From the NCBI GenBank assembly GCA_036417435.1, contig CM070900.1, forward strand, positions 29,985,496 through 30,049,495: a stretch of DNA of 64,000 bases, in the 5' to 3' direction. Source of the stretch: Inia geoffrensis. Taxonomy: Eukaryota; Chordata; Mammalia; Artiodactyla; Iniidae. The position numbers and the translations under genes were made by a program. This document shows, piece after piece, positions 1 to 10,817 of this stretch (its first letter is position 1; each line of letters starts with the position of its first letter). Below the pieces are notes generated by a model. It did no database searches, was not told the DNA's origin, and worked only from the letters and a program-made list of their open reading frames with translations.

Positions 1-49
1 TATTTTCATGACTGTAGGATATGTTGAGGCTCTCCTTCTTCCTGAGATG

Positions 50-330
50 CATTTTCCTCCGTTGTTCACCTGGAAGTTCCAATACCTTCTCTGGGAATTT
101 GCTCCAGTCCCACTCCATCCCAGCCAACTTAGCAGGATGTAATGTTTCATTGATTGTGCTGTGGTGGCACTTTGCTCGTATCTTCCATTCAGCAAACATC
201 ACATAATAATCTGAATCCTTCTCACTCCTCCATTCTTAACCACGCTGTTTTCTACATCTTTATGTCCCGAGTGTTTAGCAGAGCTCTTGGCATAAAGATA
301 GATGCTTGATAAATGTTTGTCATTTGCCTT
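50..330 (+). repeat. L2 (LINE2) 3'-end relic
   Basis: The stretch ends in a 'cataaagatagatgcttgat' then 'aaatgtttg' pattern, resembling the L2 3' end (gcacagtaggtgctcaataaatgtttg). The upstream pyrimidine-rich text about clipping and Caps (ctccttcttcctgagatgc) is compatible with the L2 3' region. It is old and heavily mutated. The 61-codon ORF at 21-206 is not a gene. Confidence 0.4.
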
Positions 331-890
331 TGTATCTTTCATATTACCTCACACTATTCTTTGTTTCAAACAGACACTGCATAAGGTTGGCTAAACAGAA
401 TGACATATTTTCCTAAAATTACCTTCCCAGTTGTGAAATAAGCATGATGGAATAAACATACTGGATTGTCTGTCCACTTTATAATAAATCTCCTTTTCCC
501 TGATCCATCATTGTCCCTATATGATGGGTCCACATGGCATGGCACCTAACCCAAGCTGAAGCAATGAGAATTTCTTTGCCAAAAATGAAGATGAAAAAGG
601 AGTTTCCACTGAGATTCTGCCTTTGGGTGACTGGACTTGTGTAGCATGTGAACTTTGATCTGCCAAAATCTATATTCAATTGGGCAGACTGAGGAGGCTA
701 AAGGAGGTAGTTTAGAGAGATATTAGAGAGGAGCAGGAAGGGAATGTGGAAGGGAAAAGTCTAGACAGTCTTCCCACTGGTGGTTCAGGACATGTTTCAA
801 GGGAGTGGCTACATTGCTTTCCTTGGGTTTTGTGGGATATCCCTGTATCCCTATAATGAACTCTCCCTGTTCTGCTTTACCTAGCTCAGT
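331..890. other. Unassigned sequence
   Basis: No gene signature and no repeat I can name with confidence. Around 520-620 there is LTR-like wording (a 'ggcacctaacccaagctgaa' stretch similar to degraded ERVL/MaLR sequence), but no ends or target duplication can be seen. Confidence 0.4.
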
Positions 891-899
891 TTGGTTTGC

Positions 900-902
<3 letters not shown>

Positions 903-930
<28 letters not shown>

Positions 931-1122
931 GCAGTACGCAGGCCTCTCACTGTTGTGGCCTCTCCCGTTGTGGAGCACAGGCTCCGGACGCGCAGGCTCA
1001 GCGGCCATGGCTCACGGGCCCAGCTGCTCCGTGGCATGTGGGATCTTCCCGGACCGGGGCACGAACCCGTGTCCCCTGCATCGGCAGGCGGACTCTCAAC
1101 CACTGCGCCACAAGGGAAGCCC
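903..1122 (-). mobile_element. Young CHR-type tRNA-derived SINE (copy 1)
   Basis: The minus-strand SINE reads from ggcttcccttgtggcgcag at the right edge to a poly(T) tail at 902-930. The internal promoter is present: an A-box-like tggcgcagtgg and B-box-like ggttcgtgccc. Flanking copies of tggtttgctacttttt-like sequence (about 892-906 and 1123-1137) are the target-site duplication left by L1-type retrotransposition. Long ORFs of 103 to 180 codons crossing this region on both strands are chance frames in the SINE. Confidence 0.9.
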
Positions 1123-1230
1123 TGGTTTGCTACTTTTGACAAAAAGACTCCTAAAAATTGTTTCAGGAGAAGTTCCGAGGTATACAAAGTATCTTTTGTC
1201 AGGATGATCCTTATTACACCTCTCACTGCC

Positions 1231-1732
1231 TGTATTAGTTTTCTATCGATGCTGTAACAAATCATCTCACATTTAGTGGCTTAAAACAACACAGATTTAC
1301 TATTTTTCAGTTCTGGAGGTCCAAAGTCTGACACAGGTCTCAACGGGCTAGAGTCATGGTATTTGCAGGGCGGCATTCCTTTCTGGAGACCCTAGGGGAG
1401 GATGCATTTCCTTGTCTTTTACAGCTCCCAGAGGCTGCCTTCATTCCTAGGCTCATGGTCTCCCTCCTCCATCTTCAAAGACAACAACAGCAGGTTGAGT
1501 TCTTCTCACATCACCTCACTCTGACCTCCTCTGCCCTACTCTTCCATTTTTAAGGACTCTATGATTATACTGGGCCATCCCAGATAACCCTGGATAATAT
1601 CCCTATCTCAAATTCCGTAATTTAATCACATCTTCAAGGTCCCATTTGCCATTTAAGGGGACATATTCACATATTCTGGGGATTAGGATATGGATGACAT
1701 TTTTTAGGGGGAGGCATTATTTTTCCTCTACA
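1231..1732 (-). mobile_element. Solo ERVL-MaLR (MLT1/MST-like) LTR
   Basis: The element runs from tgtattagttttctatcg to ctctaca, so it has the TG...CA ends of an LTR, and reads as the reverse complement of a MaLR LTR. The 5-bp target duplication ctgcc is intact on both sides (1226-1230 and 1733-1737), which fixes the edges at about 502 bp. No internal region adjoins it, so it is a solo LTR formed by LTR-LTR recombination. Exact subfamily is not determined. Confidence 0.85.
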
Positions 1733-1754
1733 CTGCCTCTTAACCCTCAAGCCA

Positions 1755-1960
1755 TAAGCAGTTATTACTTGCTGTGTTGTGTACCCCAAATCTCCATGCC
1801 CTCCTCTGCCAAAAAAAAACACACACAAAAAACAAGCAAAACAAAACAACCAGAATGTAAGTCCCATAAAGGCTTGAAGTTTTTGTCTTGTTTATTGCCA
1901 TTTCCCCCAGTGCCTACAACAGGACCTGGTATAGTATAGGTATTCAATAATGTCTGATAT
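1755..1960 (+). repeat. L2 3'-end relic
   Basis: The pattern gaatgtaagtcccataaagg followed by agtgcctacaacaggacctgg and gtaggt-like tail is the classic L2 3' untranslated end. A CA/A-rich stretch at 1810-1850 interrupts it. Confidence 0.6.
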
Positions 1961-2097
1961 AAAAATAAATTTAATCAGCTCCCCATAAACCCTGGTACTT
2001 TTTCTTTTATTAGAAAAGATTTATAAAAATAGAACATCAGTATATGATTTCTACTATTTAAGGTCTCACCTTGTCAGAGGCTTATAATGTTTATCTG

Positions 2098-2290
2098 AAT
2101 GGGTTCTGGGCCAGGCAGACCTGGTTTAAATCCCTTCTTAGTGGACTCACTACTTCCTTGCATGAGACGGAAAATGCAAAGCACCCAGCATAATTTACCA
2201 AGTACCAAACACTGTTCTAACCACTTTACATGCATGTTCTCATCTTATTTTCATAAAGATGCTGCAAGGTGGAACTATGGAAGGCTTCCC
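2098..2290. repeat. MIR relics
   Basis: At 2098-2180 a 'ctgggccaggcagacctggt' stretch resembles the sense MIR core. At 2190-2290 a 'ccaaacactgttctaacc' stretch resembles antisense MIR 3' sequence. Two old SINE fragments in opposite orientation are likely. Confidence 0.45.
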
Positions 2291-2333
2291 AACGGGGGTG
2301 AAATAGGACATGAGCATGTTCTTCTGCCTAGTC

Positions 2334-3217
2334 TGTGGTAGGCAGAATAATGCCTGACTCCAATGTCCTAATCCCCCAATACAAGTTTCCCCTGCTCTCT
2401 GAAAGTAGTGTTTCTACAAAGCCTTTTGTAAGCTGAAATGGCTTAAAGCAAAGAAGTAATTATTTTAGGACACATCTTGCTAAGTGATGCACAAAATAAA
2501 CTGAGATAAAGCACAGATGCTCACAGACATAGTTCAAAGCTATGGTGCCTTGATGCTGAGATGCTGAGAGTAGATCTCAGGAAAGGAGCTTGGTGAAAGG
2601 CATTTTTGTTTTTGACCTTTTTTTTTTTTTTGAAAATTCTCTTCAGATTTCTTTCAATCCATGAAAGCAGGTACTAATGTAGGTCTTTCATAAAAGCAAA
2701 GTTGTGTAAAGTGAACTTCTGAAAAGCAAGGGATAACTATATATCCCTGGAAACTGCGAATATGCCAGATTATATGGAAATTAAGGTTGCAGATAAAATT
2801 AAGGTTGATTATCAGCTGACCTTAAGATAAAGAGATTATCCTGGATTATCCAGGTGGGCTGAATGTAATCACAAAGGTCCTTCAAAGTGGAAGAGGGAAG
2901 CAGAAAAGAGAGTCAGATACAGATGTTACAATGAAAGAATGGTCAGAGAAATGAAATGTTGCTGACTTTGAATATGGAGGAAGGAGACCATGGGCCAAGG
3001 AATGCGGACAGGCTTTAGAATGTGGAAAAAGAAGGGCAATGGATTTACCTTCTAGAGCCTCCTGAAAGAAATGCAGCCCTGCCAACACCTTAATTTTATC
3101 CCAGTGAGACCCGTGTTGGGATTTCTGACCTACAGAACAGTTAGGAAATAAATGTGTTGTTTTAAGCCACTAAGTTTGTGGTAACTTGTTATAGGAGCAA
3201 GTCAAAAACGAATACTG
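2334..3217 (+). mobile_element. MaLR (MLT1-like) LTR interrupted by a DNA transposon
   Basis: The 5' end tgtggtaggcagaataatg and the 3' portion (gaccatgggccaaggaatgc, later a polyadenylation-type aataaatgtgttgttttaag) are typical of MLT1-like LTRs. About 360 bp between roughly 2379 and 2742 does not belong to the LTR and is listed separately. The 3' edge near 3217 is approximate and no target duplication is recognised. Confidence 0.7.
2379..2742. mobile_element. Non-autonomous DNA transposon, Tigger/mariner-like, nested in the LTR
   Basis: The left end (cccctgctctctgaaagtag) and the reverse complement of the right end (cccttgcttttcagaagttc) are alignable, as expected of terminal inverted repeats. 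The LTR text resumes immediately to the right. TA dinucleotides lie near both edges, consistent with a TA target. No transposase frame is present. Family assignment is tentative. Confidence 0.55.
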
Positions 3218-3219
3218 AG

Positions 3220-4060
3220 CCATTTCTAATTTCACCTTGAGCATATTTCACTGCATTTCTTTCATCTTATTTCCCTCAATCTGCTGTCTCTCTCTTGCTA
3301 TTTTTATTTTTTCCACCTTTGCTTTTTGCCTCTTCCCACTCCAGGTTTGGGGACGCATCTCCATGGGATAGGGAAGAACAACCTTGTCTGAAAGTTCACT
3401 AATATTTCAGGACCATGGACAGTGGTCTCACTTACTCAGGAAACCAGAAATAAGTTTGTGTTATTTTAAAACCATTTTCATCTTAAAATTAATTTCTAAA
3501 TTTCACTTCTTTTCTTCAAAACTCCTTTCTTCACACATGCCCTGCTCCCTTAAGCCAACCCTCTCTGGCATCAGATACTGCATTATTAATTGGTCAATTG
3601 TTTGAAGACTCTCATTAGCAGCCTATGATGCTAAGTAAATGACCACTGGTTACTTTTTAATATTTTGATTTGTCCTCTTGTCAGGCTCACTTCCTGGTTT
3701 CTTATTTTTGCTTTTGTTCATTGTTTTGTCCTCAAAAATATTGCAGGTAATATGTGTGGACTGCAAAGTCATGCTATTCAGCTTCAGTTGGACCCTGTCT
3801 GTGAGCCATTTATATCATTAGGTTAAACCCTATAAAATTTTTGCACGCCAAAATAATATATTTAAGTTTAAAAATGATCAAATTGTAAGCAATTTTATAA
3901 GGTTTGACCTAACTGATTTTAATTACAAATAATATTTCCAGTAGAGTTTTTCAAAATCCTGTCACTACTGTCAAATTAATAAACTCACACTTGTATTTCC
4001 TCATTGCATGAATTATTTTATTTCTATTTACTGAATAGGCCGGATGGTCACAAGAAAGAG
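3220..4060. other. Unassigned AT-rich sequence
   Basis: No gene, exon or nameable repeat seen. The 3384-3605 frame (73 codons) has no recognisable domain and is treated as noise. Confidence 0.5.
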
Positions 4061-4790
4061 TTCAATTTTTCTTCTTACTTCTTCATAATCTCCCTACTTT
4101 TCTCATATCAGTTTTTTTTCTCTGCTCTCTGAGGAGTTTCACTGGTCTCAAATCCAACAAGGTCTACCCATACCTTTGATTCTCAAGCCCTAAAATCTCT
4201 TCTGGAATGTTGGTTCATACTATCCTTCATATTCACCTTTACCACTTGACTACGTCCTTGATTTCTACCTTCAAGTCTACTCAGATCTTCCTTTCTCAAG
4301 TAAAATTGCCCTTGACACTGCCAACTTTTCTACATTCTCTATCTTAACTTTTCCTAACCCCTAATAGGGTTTCAGTCCTCACTGCTCAAAAGAAACCATT
4401 ATCTCAAGGTTCACTGAAGATTTTTTTAATTGCCAGATTTGATGTCATTTTTCCCTTCTAAGTCATCCCTACCCTTGCCACTCCCACAACAGTTATCAAT
4501 GTGTATCCATTCCTCAATGCTACCCATTCTCTCTCTCGTTTCTCTACTCCTTGACTACTCCTACTGCCAGCTGAGACGATCGATACATTTTTGCTCTTTT
4601 GTTATTACAGTGCTTTCTTCATATCTATTCCTAGCCTTTTCTCTTAGTTCTACACTCTTATTTTTCCATTGTCCTTTTAAACTTCTGTATTTCCCCAGTG
4701 TAGAGTTGAAAGTTCACAGTTTACTTCTGTCTGTTCTCTCCACTGAGTCCTTTCCATTTTCTCTCCTTAATATGTCTTAAGCCTCTCCTC
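4060..4790 (+). repeat. Pyrimidine-biased block, possibly a degraded L2 body
   Basis: The plus strand is strongly C/T-biased for about 700 bp. Phrases such as 'aattgccagatttgatgtca' recall the L2 reading-frame region. The bias explains the 116-codon open frame at 4430-4780, which has no recognisable domain. Assignment is weak. Confidence 0.35.
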
Positions 4791-5124
4791 TTCTTTTAAA
4801 ACAATAAAATATTGGGTGGAAGAGGCCTGTCAAAAGTGTATTTAAAAATCAATACTCTTATACCATATTCTGTGTGTCTACTGGGAGTGGATGCGGGGTT
4901 CAGCAATTGAATATGCACGGTCAACATTTATACTTTGTTATTTTCATCTAGCTCTACTTTGCATATTAGCGTATTAAAGGTTCTGAATAGCCCTTCAGTT
5001 AATAAACCTGTTTAACTATAGTCAACCCAATGTTCCTAAACTGATTTGACCTCGTAAACATTTTGCTCATCATCTTTAATAACATTCTGCTGAACACATG
5101 GGAAAATGTCATCATGATAGAATA

Positions 5125-5345
5125 GACATTTTCTCTGGAGTCTGACAAACATGTTCAAATCCTGATTTTGCTATTTATTAGCTCTGTGGGCAAAGCTATT
5201 TAGCCTCTCTGAGCTTCTACTTCTTCAGAATTAATAACAACTACCTTGAAACCATCTTCTAGGGATTAGGGAGAGTACATTAACACACTCCACATGATAT
5301 CTAGCACACAGTAAGTGCACCAGAAATGTTAGCATCATCAACGTC
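5125..5345 (+). repeat. MIR SINE relic
   Basis: Sense-strand MIR-like order is visible: ggagtctgacaaacatgttc, tagctctgtgggcaaagc, a ctctgagcttc segment, then agcacacagtaagtgcacc at the 3' end. Confidence 0.7.
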
Positions 5346-6300
5346 ATTATTATTATTGCATTATAGTTACTTATGATGTGTCTCACACATGCTACATTAC
5401 AGCATATTTTGAAGTCTCAGTGACTCATATTCCTTTTAGAATGTCTTGTACGTTGCTTTGCTCCGTAAATACTGGGATGAAAGTATGATGTATAATATAT
5501 ACTGGAAGGGTGAGATGCAGGAAAATAATGAGTTATTTAAATTACTCTGTTATGTCATGTCATATAATGACCCAAATTGAGTTGAAGAGGAGAAATTTCT
5601 CTGCCAATAAATTAATACTCAAGCCTGTGTCTGAAAACAACACCAATTTTTCAATGGAAGAATTCCCAGTTAATGGTTGGTTTATAAGCAGTTTGGAAAA
5701 CAACTTGGAAATTAAAATGTATTATTTTCATCATTAACTGCTGTTTTTGAAATAGTTACTTGAATGAATTCATTTTCCTCTCTTTTACTGTATGCTACTG
5801 TGTTTGTTATTCTTATTAAAACAGTGTGCATCCACAGCCACGGAATGATGGGGTTCCTACTATGCCTTCCAACAATGCTTATGACATTTCAAAAGGATGT
5901 CATATAGTTGTTCTGACAGTGCAGTGATACACATATTACCAAGACAAACAGAGATTCTAGGACCCTTTGGTTTTGTGTTGATTTGATTGATAGAACCTCC
6001 AAGGTTTAGTTACCTAGGATATAAACTACAGCCAAGAAAATAATACCACATTCTGTGTGATAAAATAAGAAATTTGTTTTAGCAGCAAGTATAGTAAAAT
6101 AAATAATGTAGTACACATAACATCATAGTAAAATAAATAAATAAGCTAATAGAAAGCATAATTTAATGTACATCATCAATATCTAAGTTTGAATCCAAAT
6201 GGCAAAATTTGTTTGAACCAAAACGGTCACACCAGTTTTTCTGAAGGTAACTGAAAATAAAAATTTGCACTAATATATCATTTTTCAATGTGCTGATAAA
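5346..6300. other. Unassigned AT-rich sequence
   Basis: Nothing gene-like is seen. Runs of aaataaataa occur near 6105-6145. A poly(T) tract follows at 6327-6340. Confidence 0.5.
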
Positions 6301-6499
6301 CTAAAGCCTAACTTTCTTTCCTTTCTTTTTTTTTTTTTTTGCTTACTGGTCAATACAGGCTTAGTTACACATGACATGCTGGTCATGATGACAACCCAAC
6401 CAGCTTCCCATTCTTGCTGAAATCCTCTCACCAACAATCTCTAGCTCAAGGAAGCAATAATCAGGCTACTACCTGTGCCAGAGAAAGGCTGACTCAAAA

Positions 6500-6780
6500 A
6501 ATAGACCTTACATTTGCTGTTCCTTCTGTTTGGAATGCTCTTTTCTCAGGGGTATCATAGTGCTTTGATTAAAAGACAGGATTTGGGTTCAAGTTCTAGT
6601 TCTGACACTTACAAAGCTCTGACCTTGAGCAAATGACTTCATCTCTATGTGTTTCAGATTCCTGTCATATAAAAGCAGTTAATAATACTATCTACCCATA
6701 AGGTGATTCTGAGGATTAAATAAGTTAGTGTATGTAATGCACGTGGAGCGATGTCTGCCCAGGGTAGCACTATGTGTGGT
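6500..6780 (+). repeat. L2 fragment followed by MIR relic
   Basis: 6505-6545 carries 'tgctgttccttctgtttgga', a phrase of the L2 3' region. 6560-6780 follows the sense MIR order (gggttcaagttctagttctg, accttgagcaaatgactt, gaggattaaataagttag). Confidence 0.65.
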
Positions 6781-6794
6781 TGCTTCTATCATCA

Positions 6795-6830
6795 TGCTTA
6801 TCATCACCACCACCATCATCATCATCATTT
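6795..6830 (+). repeat. (ATC)n simple repeat
   Basis: An imperfect ATC/CAC trinucleotide tract (catcaccaccaccatcatca). Its reverse translates as the poly-methionine/valine run seen in a minus-strand frame, which is not a gene. Confidence 0.85.
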
Positions 6831-6944
6831 TTGCATGACTGACTCCTTTACTTCCTGCAGGCCTTGGTTTGAATGTTTCCTCCCCAGAGATGACTGAACT
6901 CACCAACCTATCTAAAGAAGTTCCTAAACCATTTTCTTTGTAGC

Positions 6945-7066
6945 GCTTACCACTGCTTCATTTTTTTCAACTTCTTCCTTCATAGAACAGGGTCTTGTTT
7001 CGTTCAGTTTTATCTCCAGTGCCTAATGGAGAACTTTGCATATAGTAGGTACTCAGTAAATATTGA
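6945..7066 (+). repeat. L2 3'-end relic
   Basis: Ends with gcatatagtaggtactcagt then aaatattgagc, the L2 3' terminus pattern. Confidence 0.65.
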
Positions 7067-7660
7067 GCTGGTGGCCCATGATATGGCTTGGTTTAAAAAC
7101 CTCCACCTAACACCAAACCAGTAGAAATGGCTCATTCCAAGATTTAGTCTAAATAATATATAGGTCCTGGATGGCTGTGAGTGAGAGAAGAATTCAGTGG
7201 ACACTAAAACAAAATCAAGTTGTGATGAACTAGATCATCAAGAAGTTGGAGCATTTGAGTTACAATAACCTGCCATGTGCACCCATACAATAAAGTTCCA
7301 TTTAAATTAAGTTGGCCTGATTGGGTCTGTTCCTATCAAAGATTCTTAAATATGAGAACTGCAAGTTCTTTGTTCCAGAACTCTATTTCAACTTGGACTG
7401 ACTTATTTAATGGTGACAGAAAATAAATAAAATAAAATACCTAATATATTCTATTCCCCCAAACATGAAAGTCAACTTAGAAAGTTGAAACTTGTAACCA
7501 GCATGGGTAAACAACTAAAAGTGGAAGAGGAGTCAACAATTTTATGGTCTCATGGGCCCTTATATTTGTCAGTTCACTAAAATGATCTGAAGGGTTGAAC
7601 TTCCTTTCTCTAGGGGATAATTTTTAAAATTCCTTATTTCCCAGAGGAATAGCCATATTG
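7067..7660. other. Unassigned sequence
   Basis: No nameable repeat and no convincing frame. Several stop-rich AT stretches (aaataaataaaataaaata near 7422-7440). Confidence 0.5.
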
Positions 7661-7667
7661 TTTCACT

Positions 7668-7670
<3 letters not shown>

Positions 7671-7698
<28 letters not shown>

Positions 7699-7890
7699 GC
7701 AGTATGCGGGCCTCTCACTGTTGTGGCCTCTCTTGTTGTGGAGCACAGGCTCCAGATGAGCAGGCCCAGCGGCCATGGCTCACGGGCCCAGCCGCTCCGC
7801 GGCATGTGGGATCTTCCCGGACTGGGGCACGAACCCGTGTCCCCTGCATTGGCAGGCAGACTCTCAACCACTGCGCCACCAGGGAAGCCC
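7671..7890 (-). mobile_element. Young CHR-type SINE (copy 2)
   Basis: Minus-strand copy with a 28-nt poly(T) at 7671-7698 and the 5' end (ggcttccctggtggcgcag) at 7890. Flanking cactctc at 7664-7670 and 7891-7897, extended by T-runs, marks the target duplication. A few substitutions (gagcaggcccagc) set it apart from copy 1. Confidence 0.9.
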
Positions 7891-7979
7891 CACTCTCATT
7901 TTTTGATGGAAAAATAAGGACACAAACAAGCTAATTAGCTTTCTGGGTTCAGAGCCTCTAGAATTTTAAAGCAAGCCTA

Positions 7980-8070
7980 GCCTCCCACCATCTTCATTTA
8001 AAAGGTGAAGAAAATGAGGCCCAGAGAGAAAAATGCTTTGCCCAAATTTACCCAGAGCTCGTTTAGGTCT
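7980..8070 (-). repeat. MIR relic
   Basis: A 'gaaaatgaggcccagagaga' phrase followed by tttgcccaaatttacccaga matches antisense MIR core sequence. Confidence 0.55.
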
Positions 8071-8204
8071 TTTTCCTATAAAAGACTATATCATCCTTCA
8101 CTACAAGCTCAAAAAGTAAGCTCATGGTAGAATTCAGCTAAAAGTCATAATTAGAATGTTGTTACACTGGTTGATAAAGACAAAAACTAGCAATGATTCT
8201 AGTA

Positions 8205-8425
8205 GTGATCAGTAATGGGGTGCTTATTTGATCCAGGCACTCTGATAAGTCCTTTGTGCATATTAAACTCAGGACATACTCATGAATTCATTATCATTAT
8301 TACCATTTTGCAGATGGGGAAAGAGAGGCTTTAGAGGCTCCAGGTTGCCTGGAGTGTGATCTCTCAGCTAATAAACTGCTGAAATCAGTGACTGACTTCT
8401 GATTTGATTGCAAACCCCACACTCC
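8205..8425 (-). repeat. MIR relic
   Basis: Antisense MIR order is clear: ccaggcactctgataagtcc, cattttgcagatggggaaag, then a degraded core ending in gcaaaccccacactcc. Confidence 0.7.
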
Positions 8426-8544
8426 TGTGAGGCAAACTGTAGCCCCAGGAGCGAGTTCTGGATCAATGCCTGTTTCTGTATAGCCAGAGTTAAGAATAGT
8501 TTTTACATTTTAAATGACTGGGGGGGAAAAAAATAAGGAACAGT

Positions 8545-8760
8545 TTTTCACGACACTTGACATTATATGAAATTCAAATTTCAGTGTCCATTATAACTAA
8601 AGTTTTATTGGAACAAAGCCACACTCCTTTGTTTACATTTTTCTGTGGCTGCTTCCACGCTACTATAGCAGAATGGAGTAGTTATGACAGACACCATGTA
8701 CACTTCAAAGCCTAAAATGTTGATGATCTGGCCTTTACTGAGTTTGCAGGCCCCTTAATC
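8545..8760 (-). mobile_element. hAT (Charlie-group) non-autonomous DNA transposon fragment
   Basis: The order attggaacaaagccacactc, gtggctgcttccacgctac, gcctaaaatgttgatgatct, ggcctttactgag is the antisense of the same family seen in sense at 16482-16812. The element is degraded and lacks recognisable ends. Confidence 0.6.
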
Positions 8761-8791
8761 ACAAAGTTCTTAATCATTATCTATATTGTTG

Positions 8792-8903
8792 CCAAAACTA
8801 ATAATTAGGAAGAAAACGACAACAAGACAATTGGGGCGAAAAAACAGCCAAAGCTAATAATTAGAAAGAAAACTACAATAAAACAACTGGGGTGAAAAAA
8901 CAG
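8792..8903. repeat. 56-bp tandem duplication
   Basis: Two adjacent 56-bp units (8792-8847 and 8848-8903), both starting ccaaa.ctaataattag and ending gaaaaaacag. They differ at a handful of positions, mostly transitions. A local duplication, not a retroelement. Confidence 0.85.
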
Positions 8904-9159
8904 CAGCTATACAAGAAGAACAAATGCCTGCCTCTCCAAAACAGGGACAATTCCATTTATGAATGGAGAATAACGTTCAAGAGCAATAATCCGGCACAAG
9001 GGGAACAATCTGGTGCAAGAAAAGCTAACTCTTTACTATATTCTAGCCAAGATAACCATGTTATCCTTAAATAGGTCATAGACATTCTTGTTAGGGAGTG
9101 TTTTCTCACACAGCTCACCTAACGAAAGCAAAAAGTCATCACTTCAAATCTACAACAGT

Positions 9160-9625
9160 AACTCACAGAGTACGCTCCAAGAATCCCTGGAAATCCCTGA
9201 GACCCATTTAGGGGTCTATGAGATCAAACAATTTTAATAATGGTACTAAGATCTTATTACCCCTTTCACTCTCATTCTCTCATAAATGGAGTTTTCTAGA
9301 GGTTGCATGACAAATGATATCACAACAGACTGAATGCAGAAGCAGACACGAGAATCCAGGTGTTGTATTTGATCTACATTTGAAAGAGAGTTGCATAAAT
9401 GTTAAAACAATGTCACTCTTTTCGCTGTATTTTTGTTTTAGAAAATACAGTCAAAATTATGTCATCGATGTCAACATAATGTTTTAAATTTTTGAAATAT
9501 TAATATTTTAAACATCTCATTTTAAATTTCGAACACAGTAAATATTGACAGATAAAACTCAGAAACATAAAAATTCTTAACCATCTTCAGAGTTTGAAAG
9601 ACCAAAAAGTTTGAGAACTGGTATT
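9160..9625 (+). mobile_element. hAT-like DNA transposon relic
   Basis: The segment carries ccctggaaatccctgagacc, aggggtctatgagatcaaa and, at the right end, gaccaaaaagtttgagaact, which resembles a hAT terminal repeat (caaaaagtttgagaaccactg type). The left terminus is not visible. Family name uncertain. Confidence 0.5.
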
Positions 9626-9699
9626 TTGCAAATTTCTCCACCCTCAATGTTCAACCCAAGCTTGACCATGTAAATGTCTTTCCAACTATTCTTGACTAC

Positions 9700-9865
9700 T
9701 GTACTAGAGGTTCCCAAACCTGAATCCACATCAAAATCATCTGGAAGGCTTATTAATATCACATCCCTATGGCCCATACTCTCTAGAAGTAGGGCCCAAA
9801 TTGCTATATTTTATTCTCAGATAATTCTGGTCCAACTAGTTTTGGATCAGTGCTAGGGAAACCTG
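9700..9865. mobile_element. MER5-like hAT-Charlie relic
   Basis: The phrases gaggttcccaaacctgaatc, atcaaaatcatctggaaggc and tatggcccatactctctaga follow the MER5 pattern of a short palindromic hAT element. Degraded, without a clear 8-bp target duplication. Confidence 0.55.
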
Positions 9866-9886
9866 GCAGAGGTCGTGTCGATGTGC

Positions 9887-10285
9887 TGTTATGGGCTGAA
9901 TTGTGTTCCCCCTCCAAACCCAATTTATACGCTGAAGTCCTAATCCCCTAGTGCCTCAGAATGTGACTGTACTTTGAAATAGGGTCTTTACAGAGCTAAC
10001 TGAGTTAAAATGAGGTCATGAGGATGGGCCCTAATCCAATATGACTGGTGTTCTTATACCAGGAAGAGATTAGGATAAAGACACACAAACAGAGGAAAGA
10101 CCAGGAAAAGGCACTGGAAGAAGACAACCATCTATAATCCAAGGAGACAGGCCTCAGAGGGAATCAACCCTATGAATATCTTGATATTGTACTTCACCCT
10201 ACAAAACTGTGAGCAAATACATTTCTGCTGTTTAAGCCACCCAGTCTGTGGCATTTTCTTATGGCAGCTCTAGCAAACTAATACA
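9887..10285 (+). mobile_element. Solo ERVL-MaLR (MLT1-like) LTR
   Basis: Starts tgttatgggctgaattgtg and ends tagcaaactaataca. The middle (gatgggccctaatccaatat, gactggtgttcttata) and the 3' phrase gctgtttaagccacccagtc are typical of MaLR LTRs. About 399 bp, no obvious target duplication and no internal region. Confidence 0.85.
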
Positions 10286-10309
10286 ACCTCCTTCTCTGAA
10301 ATCCTACTC

Positions 10310-10515
10310 TTCTAGTCTGTATTCTACTTCCTGCATAATTATTTTCACAGTCTTATGTATTTTCTTTTTCATCTCCTCCACTATAACATGAGCTCCATGG
10401 GGGACTGACAGTAGGACATCTGTTTTATCTATCCCAGCATTTTTGATTCCTAATACAGTGCTGGTACATGGTAGACGATACATATTTGGAGACTGAATCT
10501 ATAAATGAATGTTAA
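10310..10515 (+). repeat. L2 3'-end relic
   Basis: The order aacatgagctccatggggga, then ctaatacagtgctggtacat and ggtagacgatac matches the L2 3' end. Confidence 0.6.
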
Positions 10516-10817
10516 CATTTGCACATTTACTTAACTACTTCAGTGTTTCTAGTATGTGCGTCTCCTTTATTCAAAGAGATTATAAACTTCTGGATTGCAG
10601 AGATTGTGGTTTATCATTTTTCTCTATTCTCTTTGTAAACGTTATAGGTTATGTTTCAAAGAAAGAGAACTGCTGAAGGAATGGCTTGATATATAACTGG
10701 AGAGTTAACTTTAACGTATCTATTCCTGGGTTAATAGTAATAGAGAGGATGAATGTTTAATATATTTACTAAGTATTTTGTGTATAACTGGTCTGGCTGA
10801 ATTTAAAAATAATTTAG

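Noticed and set aside
723..1265. Opposing frames of 180, 150, 103 and 82 codons
   Set aside because: They run through the SINE and its poly(T) tail (poly-Phe or poly-Lys), and the same peptide ([16 protein letters not shown]) recurs at every other young SINE in the window. Repeat artefact.
4430..4780. 116-codon Leu/Ser-rich plus-strand frame, membrane-protein-like
   Set aside because: Composition follows directly from the C/T bias of the strand; no conserved motif and no gene context.
6795..6830. Poly-Met/Val stretch in a 72-codon minus frame (6688-6906)
   Set aside because: Translation of an ATC/CAC simple repeat beside a MIR relic.
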